NCBI GenBank assembly: GCA_911728455.2
Contig: OU452233.1
Location: forward strand, 15,567,214-15,631,213
Length of the DNA stretch: 64,000 nt
Reading direction: 5' to 3'
Source: Marthasterias glacialis
Lineage: Eukaryota > Echinodermata > Asteroidea > Forcipulatida > Asteriidae
Shown here in pieces: positions 56,072 through 64,000 of the stretch. The translations under genes were made by a program, and so were the position numbers. How positions within the stretch are numbered: position 1 is the first letter of the stretch; each line of letters starts with the position of its first letter. Under the pieces are notes generated by a model. The model did not search any database, was not told the origin of the DNA, and saw nothing but the letters and a program-made list of their open reading frames with translations.

Positions 56072-56149
56072 TGTACATCTGCTGCTTCAAGAAGGTCGGA
56101 CAGAGTTAGGTTCATAGTTCCCGAAGGATCACTTCCATCTTCAGAAGAT
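56072..56149 (-). CDS. RB1: RB1 exon 2
   Basis: Residues 61-86, acceptor TTTCAAAG, donor TACA|GTAAGT. T-M-N-L-T-L-S-D-L-L-E-A-A-D-V aligns with human M-S-F-T-F-T-E-L-Q-K-N-I-E-I. The acceptor has a weak pyrimidine tract, but phase fits on both sides. Confidence 0.8.
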
Positions 56150-56324
56150 CTTTGAAACACAACAAATTTCACTCATTATTAAATACAAAAGAGATGCAGT
56201 TTAAAACACAGACAGGGAAACAATGAAAAATGTCAATGTACAATTTTTAGACATATAAAATAAGAAATTTAAAGTAGGGTGTCAAGTCCAGAGACACCGA
56301 GACTCCCTTCTGGCTATGACAAAC

Positions 56325-56625
56325 TATGACCCCCCCCCCCCCCCCCCCGCACCCCTCTTCCCCTATCCTGGATTCATCAACACCCTTGTTATTACTGTGT
56401 GACCCCACCCCCCCCCCCCCCTTCCCGGCCTGCTTGCTTCGTTTTTGAAAGGGCAAGGGCACCAAGGCATTTCCTTCATAATAAAGGGTACCTCTATGAG
56501 GAAATTGCAAATTTCAATTGGAACATTTCAAGGGCACCAAGGCAATGACCATGGGCAACATAGGCAATTGCCTCCTTTGCCTCCATGAAGTATTAGGTCT
56601 ACCCACCCCCCCCCCCCCCCACCAA
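56325..56625. repeat. Poly-C runs and family G copy
   Basis: C-runs of about 18, 13 and 14 residues near 56331, 56408 and 56606. A family G segment (GGGCAAGGGCACCAAGGCATT) lies at 56450-56590. Confidence 0.75.
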
Positions 56626-56726
56626 CCTGCCCTGTCCCTGGTAACTATAACGCCTCTTAGCCCAAAGATTTGAACTTCTCCCATCCTTAGTGAAAGTCAA
56701 CTTGTCAATATCCATGCACTTCTGAC

Positions 56727-56908
56727 CTTTGCATAGTGTTGGCAACAAACAAGGCACACAGGGCGGAAGATGTGGAGTCGGTGTTGAAGGACCCCGCAGA
56801 CCTCTGGCACTCCCATTCTTGCATCAGTCGACGAGCCGCCTGCGAGACGCTGCTGTCTTCTATGCCCAGGACTCTGGCAATCTTAGAAAATGCATTGCCA
56901 CACTCCAT
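56727..56908 (-). CDS. RB1: RB1 exon 1 (start codon, RbN)
   Basis: Residues 1-60, ending CAAAG|GTCAGA in phase 2. A-F-S-K-I-A-R-V-L-G-I aligns with human F-T-A-L-C-Q-K-L-K-I and C-A-L-F-V-A-N with C-I-F-I-A-A-V. The ATG at 56908 is chosen because an in-frame TAA lies two codons upstream. The protein thus lacks the Pro/Ala-rich leader (~60 residues) of mammalian RB1. A non-coding 5' exon may exist further upstream. Confidence 0.85.
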
Positions 56909-57334
56909 TCTTTACGTTTTAAAAGTCTCTCGTTTTTAAAGCCTTACGTTCAGTGCTACTAAATGAAAAACACAGTAGAGAAAATTGCACTTAGAATCCG
57001 CAAATTAATACTATTTATTATTTTGATAGTCAGCGATCAAAATGGTAAAGATGCTGAATACAGCCAACCTGTATTTTCACTCTTTTTGACCATAAAACAG
57101 CACCTAATTATTGTTGAAAACGAGACTAATTTAACTTCATTCTTCACAATTCACAAACACAATGATGATAAACAGTTAACCTGTTAACGAAAAAATTAAA
57201 TAAGTTATCCTAAAATCGAATCCGATTTTCAATTAGGCCTTACATGTATATATATCTCTTTGTTGGCTTTTTTTTAACAAGAGTTACAAATTCAAGGGAA
57301 ACTGACTGGGGTAAACTTCTAATTCAATTTTGGG

Positions 57335-57605
57335 ACAAACAAAGAAAATTGACTGGAGCGGGATTTGAACCTGCAACCATCGGCTTAAACATACCGACGC
57401 TCTACTATTACCAACTGAGCTATCCAGCCCTATATATATATATGTTGGCAGGTTTGCCATTCAGAAGCCATTCAACCGGTTACTGGCGTGTAGCTAGGGA
57501 TCACACCCAAGCAGGCCTGTATGCTTCGTTCTTGAAAGGGCAAGGGCACCAAGACATTTTCCCCTTTTTATAATTATAAATTTCTATTGGAAGATTTTAA
57601 AGGGC
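57335..57605 (-). repeat. tRNA-derived SINE family S1, copy 5 (inverted) plus family G fragment
   Basis: ATTGACTGGAGCGGGATTTG...CTGAGCTATCCAGCCC is the reversed tRNA-like head. GCCATTCAGAAGCCATTCAA and GCTAGGGATCACACCC are the reversed extension. Family G sequence follows from 57508. Confidence 0.85.
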
Positions 57606-58302
57606 CCATGAAGAGGTATTTTGTCACATTACATTTTTGTGGCTTAATATACGGTTTGAAATTAACAAAAAATAACATTGACTATTTTGATGTGTTTGTT
57701 ATGCGTTAGTACACTTTAATTGAGCCCCGAAAATGTGTCATTTGATTGCGCAATGATTCGTGACGTAGACTAAGGTCAAACGTCCTTTTAATAACACAGA
57801 GAGATATAGAAATTCAGCCATACCTTCCATAATCATCAATGCCAATGTTTGAATGTTTGTTTTCTTATCCTTTGTGAACCTGTGTAACTCGTACGATTTT
57901 TTCTTTGTTTGCCACTTTGGCTTTTGTTATTGTTTTTATAAACTTTGTGTGAATTTAATGTAATGTTTTAACTCCTTGTTGTACATTACTTGTTGTACAT
58001 TAACTCCTTGTTGTACATAGTTCATTTATTAGTCAGCATAGGAAAGTTAATTAGCCCATGTAAAAGCTTAGTTTTTAATTAAATCTTGCATTATGCATCA
58101 AAATTTAAAAACTTATCATTTTATTGCTTACGACCTTCTACTTTTGAAGTTCTACTGTTTTTTTACTAGGTGTGCCTGGCAAAAGATCGGAAGAGCTTAC
58201 ATCTTTCTACTGGGAACCCAAAAGGAAACAGTTGTTTTGTTTCCACAGTTTGACTTACATTATCCATTGAATTAATTTTTGTTTTCCTTTTTTTCTTTGC
58301 AG

Positions 58303-58395
58303 ACGAACATAGACACAAACAGGACCAACGGCGTCATCACAATCCATGATAGCAACCATTCAAATTCAGCTGACTGGAGTCAATTAATTAATTAA
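58303..58395 (+). CDS. Possible terminal exon of an unknown plus-strand gene
   Basis: A strong acceptor (CTTTTTTTCTTTGCAG) opens a frame T-N-I-D-T-N-R-T-N-G-V-I-T-I-H-D-S-N-H that stops at TAA 58393. I do not recognise it and found no clear upstream partner. It may be a non-coding exon transcribed divergently from RB1. Confidence 0.2.
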   Translation, partial: TNIDTNRTNGVITIHDSNHSNSADWSQLIN

Positions 58396-58705
58396 TTAAC
58401 TCTTGTTAATGCTGATCTATCTGACCATTTCAAAGAACAAGATAGCAGATGGAGATGTAGATGACCAAAGCAACCAACTGATCAAAATGATTTGTAATCT
58501 TTTTGTTCAGAGTGTCCTCTATCACCATGGACGGCTGTACACCGAAAGGTACATACACGGAAACAAAGTCTCTAAAAGCCCCACCAGTTGACTAAAGACT
58601 ATTTTGTTTTTGGGCCAGTAAATGGTGATGTTCTTTGTGGTGACTTCCTGGTTTCAAAAGTCTTTGTGAAATAATTTATCTCTAAGTATGTCGATATATT
58701 ATTTA

Positions 58706-58869
58706 GGGAATAACAGTGGGAGGACCCGGTCTTCACTGCTTGGTAATGACCGGGGTGGTGGCTGGCCGCTGTTAACGACCAAGCCGGAGGCGCGGTCGTT
58801 AACAGCGGCCAGCCACCACCCAAGGTCATTACCAAGCAGTGAAGACCGGGTCCTCCCACTGTTACTCCC
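58706..58869. repeat. Near-perfect 164-bp palindrome
   Basis: GGGAATAACAGTGGGAGGAC...GTTAACGACC reads almost identically on the other strand down to GTTACTCCC, with a loop of ~15 bp (AAGCCGGAGGCGCGG). Confidence 0.92.
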
Positions 58870-59455
58870 ATTAATAAATACCTTTTTAACGAAATAAACG
58901 GCTAAAATCGTCCATTTTGTAACTTTTCTTTCTCGGCAATACTTTCTTGTTTTGTTAGCCGGTCTTTATATTGCCGTTAATACACCCCCACGTGATCACG
59001 TTTTGACCAATCAGAATCCACAAACTGTCCTAGGTATTTATTAATGATTGTTAACCGTATCAGGTCTGGGGGCCCTCCATATTTTTCCTCAAAACCAAGA
59101 ACATGCTAAATTTAAAATCCTTTTTGTAATGGGTTAGTTAGGTCATAGATATTTACAAAAAGTTTAGAAAATTTTATAACATGATGACGACATAAAAATG
59201 TACTTTTTTAAAACACAGAAGGGTCTTAAACAAGAAATTGTAAATATGTACAAACTATGTTTATTTATTTATTTGTGTGCATATAAAGAATGGAAGACTA
59301 AAGTTCCCTTTAACAAGTCCAGAAGTTTGTTCTCAAACAATCATCAACGAAATGAAATGCTTAAAACATTAAACCATAGAGAAAGTAACATCAGTTCCTT
59401 ATCAATTGCATAATCGTGTTCACAGATCGGTTACAATGTTGTTAATGTTACTTAC

Positions 59456-59760
59456 ATTCTTGGGTGAGCACTTTTTCCTTTCGCTGTCCGTTGTTTCAGA
59501 AACAAACAGCTGTAGACCATTATTTTCCGGTTACCTTATTTTCTAGCTGCTGTGTGTGTACATAAATACATGTACATGTCTAAACTATTGTCCTAGAACC
59601 AGACTATTTGACATATAAATTCAAATGCTAAAGACTAATCTGGTACTTGAACTTCTAAACGACGTAGTTCAGAAGCCCGTGTTTCCCGCCACACAATGAC
59701 GTATTGATCATAAAAACATTGCGTCATCGATCGCTCAGGAATTAGCAGGCGCAAGGAAGG
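59456..59760 (-). promoter_or_regulatory. Candidate RB1 upstream promoter: E2F and ATF/CRE-like sites
   Basis: TTTCCCGCC (59682-59690) is a consensus E2F site. TGACGT (59697) and TGCGTCAT (59720-59727) are ATF/CREB-like. On the minus strand AGAAT|GTAAGT at 59456 would be a good donor for a non-coding first exon. The distance to the RB1 start codon is 2.8 kb, so assignment to RB1 is inference. Confidence 0.3.
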
Positions 59761-59915
59761 GGAAGCCTTTCCCCGTCAAGGCCTCGTATCTCAGGCATCT
59801 ATGTAGCGGCGAAGCCACTGCAGCGAAGACCAAGTCAGCGCGCTGACTTGTATTGGTCTTCACAAATACATAGCTGAGCTGGGGAGGCCTTGACGAAAAG
59901 GCTAGCGCGAGGCTG
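59760..59915. repeat. Fold-back repeat
   Basis: AGCCTTTCCCCGTCAAGGCC...CATCTATGTA pairs with TACATAGCTGAGC...GGCCTTGACGAAAAGGCT; inner GAAGACCAAGTCAGCGCGC...TTGGTCTTC is also self-complementary. Confidence 0.8.
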
Positions 59916-60062
59916 GCTGGGGAGATCCAGATAGGGAAGAGAAGGGGTCGAGAATCCTCGTTGGTTTTACCGAAGTGGTTTGATACTTCCTGTTCGTAAA
60001 ATATGTCAGTTGCTTGCGAGTCAGACTTATTAGCGTCTGCGAACTCCACAGATTAGTTGAAT

Positions 60063-60182
60063 AATAGACCCAGTAACTGGGGCGCTGTACTCCTTTTTCT
60101 GATTTTGAAATTATCTGTGCTAGTAGTACTACAGATGTCAAAATCTCAAAAAAGGAGAATAGCGTCCCCAGTTACTCTATAA
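60063..60182. repeat. Fold-back repeat
   Basis: TAGACCCAGTAACTGGGGCG...CTCCTTTTTCTGATTTTGA pairs with TCAAAATCTCAAAAAAGGAG...GTCCCCAGTTACTCTA. Confidence 0.8.
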
Positions 60183-61429
60183 TCTTTGGTCTAGTTGAAT
60201 AACTTGGGGAAAAAATGTCATCGGCAGCAACGTAGCCTGGATTTTTTTTTCACTCTGGGTCGGGGGCATTACTTTTCTATGGGGTGGGGTTGCCCGTGCT
60301 GCAAATTTGTATTTTTTTCACCGCCATTTATATTTCTGACAAGTTTCTTCACGAAGTAGTTTGATTTACCAGATGATTTTATCCATACACAAAATATCAC
60401 ATTTTCGTCTTTGGCTTGGGGGCCTAATGTTTATTTATCTATTTACCTCCCCCAATTTTGGAAACAATTTGTTGTTCTCCATGAATTCAAAATCCTTGCC
60501 ACACCACCACTATATGAAGGAGACATACAATAAAAACCATGCAAATAAAGACACTAAAGACGTTTTTGAAAGCTTCCAATTTATTCCCCCCAAAAAACGA
60601 GAAATATAAATGGGAATACAGTCACACCTGCCAACGTTCCGTTTTGCTAAATGTTGATACTGGACATTTCTACACATTTCTTTTAAGTGGACAAGTAAAA
60701 ACGATAATTGACGTTTAAAGGTAAGCCGAAATGCTGCCCTGAATAAGTCTTTTTACTGACTCGTGGGCGGTATCCATACACAATCATATAATTATAACAA
60801 CAAATAACTGCAAATAAAACATTTCGAAATATTACATTAGAGAGCCAAGAAAAAAAGAAACATATTGCTTTTGTTGCAAGGAAAAATTGAGAACAATCCA
60901 TGATACTAAACTGGCTATCGTTGCAAATCTACGACAGTTACGGTCCCAATAACATGCCTGTATAAATAATGGGTAATAATGTACCCTTATGATGCATTGG
61001 GAGCCGCTATTGAGAAGTTGGCAGAAAATATACCACCTACACATCTAAATGTGAAATAATGGGATTTTCAAGGGCGCCTATAATTCTGAGTAAAACAAAT
61101 GCATTGTCCTTTTACATAAACCTGACCTGTTTACAATTAAAACAATTATATATAATTAAACTCGGCGTGACTCCTGCATTTAAGAAAAATGGGAATAGTA
61201 GTTTCTGTTTGTCAGTGAATTTCTTTGTGTGTACTCTATTTGATTAGGCACATCAAAATGAGAACTAAAATCTGAGGGACAAGGTTTCATGCATATTGCA
61301 TTATTTCAGATTGAATTATTTCTTTGAAAATGATTCGAACCAGTATCTAAATTTATATAAAAAAGTGAGCTTAACATTAATACCATCCATTAGTTATGCC
61401 GACCATCAATTGCAAATTACACGAGTGTG

Positions 61430-61930
61430 GCATACCTTTAACCCTCCTACTGTCTGACCATTCAGTATCATCCACTATGGTTTTGAATGATGGATAATTA
61501 TTGTGCCAGGTTGCAATACATCACATGGTGAATGAATCTACACAATAAACAGCCAACCCTCCTACTGTGTGACCATTCAGTATCATACCTTTAACCCTCC
61601 TACTGTCTGACCATTCAGTATCATCCACCATGATTTGGGATGGATAAACTATGCCAGGCTGCAATACAATATCATGTGGCGATTACATCTACACAGTACA
61701 CAGTCAACCCTCCTACTGTCTGACCATTCAGTACCATCCACCGTGGCTGTGAATGATAGACAAGCTATGCCAGCCTGCAATATACAATATGTGGTGAATG
61801 CATCTACACAATGAGTACACAGTCAACCCTCCGACTATCAGACCATTCAATATCATGGTTTGGAATGAAAGATGCACTATGCAAGGCTGAAATATTACAT
61901 CGTTTGGCGAATGCATCTGTACATATAAAC
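61430..61930. repeat. Tandem repeat, ~115-120-bp unit
   Basis: AACCCTCCTACTGTCTGACC recurs with small changes at about 61440, 61555, 61592, 61704 and 61825, each followed by CATTCAGTATCATCCAC and a GCAATAC...ATCTACACA segment. The remaining DNA to the window end (60183-61429, 61931-63440) shows no supported gene. Confidence 0.85.
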
Positions 61931-63448
61931 ATTACACGCACAGTGGTTGATCAACTCAGAGGGGAATGTTAACTGAGTGTGTAAGGTAAAATCCAGACAA
62001 CAACAATAACAATCAAGAATACATCAGAGTTGAATGCATTATCACACACATAACTTCTACTTTGAGATTCAATAATTATTAATACATCATAATCACAACT
62101 CTGTATATTTTGTATGGCTCCCTGTGTATACGCAAAAGAAGAGATAATTCTAATTTGGATTTTATAAAAACTGTGACCAGACTGTATATTTTCCACCCGG
62201 CTTTGCTTTGAATTAAACAGAATAAAAGAAAAATACAAGTAAAAACAAGTGAAGCACCATCCTAATGGTAAGTAAATGCGTCGTCGTGCAATTTTGCTTT
62301 TTTTAGCGCCAAAACTTACATAAATTTGAGTGTAATTTAGCTGAAAAAAACCTTTATTGTGTCATTAGAAAACAACTGTTCAGACATAAATGAAAACATC
62401 AGCATAATTTTGGTGAGGTTGAAAATGTTTACAGATATACACATAAATTACATGGTGGAAAACTTAGCTTGAAATATTTTTGCTAGAAATGCCAGAGTTT
62501 TCACGAAATGAGTAAAACAATTCATTTTGATCTCCGATTCTACTAAACAATGACACCGACAGTTTTTCAATTTTGTTTACAATCTTCTCATGACACTGAT
62601 GACCGATTGAGATTAAAGTTTTACAGGTTTGTTATTCATGTAAAAAAAGAAAGTGCGGGTATTTGTCTTTGACAATTACTAAGGTTGGCCGCAGGCATTA
62701 ATGCTCAAGGACTTTTCAAAACACAACAGTCAGGATCTGTGTTTTAAAGTTTTTGGGTAAGTCCTAAGACAAAGTAGCATTTATAAATCTTTGGGGTCGG
62801 GGTGGGTGGCATGGAGAATCACAATTTTCCAATCCCCCTCCCCCATGAAAATAATCCACATACATGTAACTCATTAAAAAAAACACGGCCCCTGGGCATC
62901 CCAACTAAAATGCAATGCCCCCCCCCACCAGTGGAAAAATCCTGTCTACACCGCTGCCTCCAATACCCATTCAACAAGATGTGTGTGAGGTGGTCGTGGG
63001 CTTACAATGGAATCACCGATTGCTTGGAGAAGGGAGATCAAGTGCAAAAGAAACACAACTTAATGCCAGGACGGCTTCCTTCATAGAAATAAATAATACA
63101 ACACAGAGAGTAAACCGAGCTTGGTGATTCCAAACATTGCCCAGATGTACACACAGCTAAAATCTACGATGAAACATCAGGCACATCCCGACATATTGGT
63201 TCTAACCGTGATACCAAAAATAAAAAAAATAAAAACATTATTTGGGAAAATAATCTAACAGCTGTGCACTAAAAGCTCCCCAAAACTGCTTAGCCCTATC
63301 TACTACAATGAAAAAACCCCTGAAATTTCTCTTGGTTGGAAACATGTAAGGAAAACACCAAGGTCTGCCGATGATTTTACTTGGGCAGACTCAAAGTAAT
63401 TCATGTTTGTAACCATTCGAAATGCAACTTTGTACATGCATGTAATTC

Positions 63449-63490
63449 GGGGGGGGGGGGGGGGGGGGGAAAAAAAAAAAAAAAAAAAAA
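63449..63490 (+). repeat. G-run followed by A-run
   Basis: About 21 G then 21 A residues with a sharp boundary. The exact lengths are doubtful in any assembly. The final ~500 bases show no supported exon. Confidence 0.9.
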
Positions 63491-64000
63491 CACAGCCAAG
63501 CCCAATAAATTTTGTACACTGTTTTTCAATTTTCTATAGCACTGGTTTTCCAAAAGTAAAGCGGAAATCAGACGATCAGCTAAAAAATTGGAAGTCTTTT
63601 GAATAAGTTCCAGGACCTTCAGTTTGGTAAGCGGTTTTCCAAATCTTTCCTGAAAATCCTTTTTTTTAATCAACTAAGATTCATTCATGCATGCACTTTT
63701 TCAGATGTCATTATTAAACTTGGGATAAGAAACAACATTAAGTATACATGAACTTCTCGCCCTCCACTAGCCCATTATAAAGGCACCGACATGTGCACAT
63801 TGCTTTCTGAGGCCCGTATGCCAAAACCTAAAATTTACCTTGATTCTGCAAAAGACCCAATCATCTGCCCAAAATGCACTGGACAATTGAACACTTAACC
63901 TAAGCCTTTTCCTTGTTGGCTGCAGAGATTCAGACCACCAAATCGTACATGTACTCACTTAGTGTAAGTTTGTTTTGTTTTGTTGGGGTTTGTTTTGGTA

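Larger units (their letters stand above)
29007..56908 (-). other. RB1: Gene span: retinoblastoma-family pocket protein (RB1)
   Basis: Twenty-two coding exons on the minus strand join in phase to 877 codons plus stop; human RB1 has 928. The order follows human RB1 end to end: RbN cyclin-like folds (residues ~5-270), pocket A (~326-540), a Ser/Pro-rich spacer (~543-605), pocket B (~608-740) and RbC (~742-877). Pocket proteins bind E2F/DP through the pocket and RbC, and LxCxE proteins through pocket B, to restrain S-phase entry in the nucleus; CDK phosphorylation releases E2F. RB1 rather than p107/p130 is favoured by the S-A-E-K-L-R-E-I-N RbC core, the short spacer and K-R-L-K-F. The introns are crowded with repeats. 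Confidence 0.95.

Noticed and set aside
63767..63958. Minus-strand 63-codon frame at the window end
   Set aside because: No splice sites with supporting similarity and no recognisable motif.

Overview
The window is animal genomic DNA: large introns, GT-AG splice sites, long AT-rich stretches, tRNA-derived SINEs, LINE fragments and many fold-back elements. The three recognisable genes have clear vertebrate counterparts. The CUB/LDLa/leucine-rich-repeat receptor and the repeat content suggest a marine invertebrate deuterostome, most likely an echinoderm. That assignment is inference; no ribosomal or mitochondrial marker is present. All exon models were built by eye from splice sites, reading phase and remembered family sequence.

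Layout. (1) 1-2285: upstream DNA with a dispersed repeat and a broken LINE, no supported exon. (2) 2286-12810, plus strand: a G-protein-coupled receptor with ectodomain order CUB, LDLa, LDLa, CUB, LDLa, LDLa, part of a third CUB, one leucine-rich repeat, then a relaxin-receptor/GRL101-type seven-helix domain. Ten exons are placed; the signal-peptide exon is missing. (3) 12811-15986: intergenic, with a palindromic mobile element, a minisatellite, an orphan first-exon candidate and the presumed CFAP97D promoter. (4) 15987-24700, plus strand: a complete five-exon CFAP97D-family axonemal protein of 282 residues. (5) 24701-29006: convergent 3' region. (6) 29007-56908, minus strand: a complete retinoblastoma gene (RB1 type), 22 coding exons, 877 codons, phases consistent throughout. 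(7) 56909-64000: RB1 upstream region with palindromes, tandem repeats, an E2F/ATF-like cluster and one possible unrelated plus-strand exon.

The genes do not form a pathway: one is a membrane receptor, one a ciliary protein, one a nuclear cell-cycle regulator. CFAP97D and RB1 converge tail to tail. Much of the remainder is mobile DNA: at least three tRNA-SINE families, three or more LINE fragments, and several MITE families present as two to six copies. The most unusual object is a 1.6-kb element with inverted termini in an RB1 intron (42203-43787). It carries two perfect CRE palindromes and an exactly 129-bp-periodic array whose units each hold an inverted pair of consensus ETS sites.
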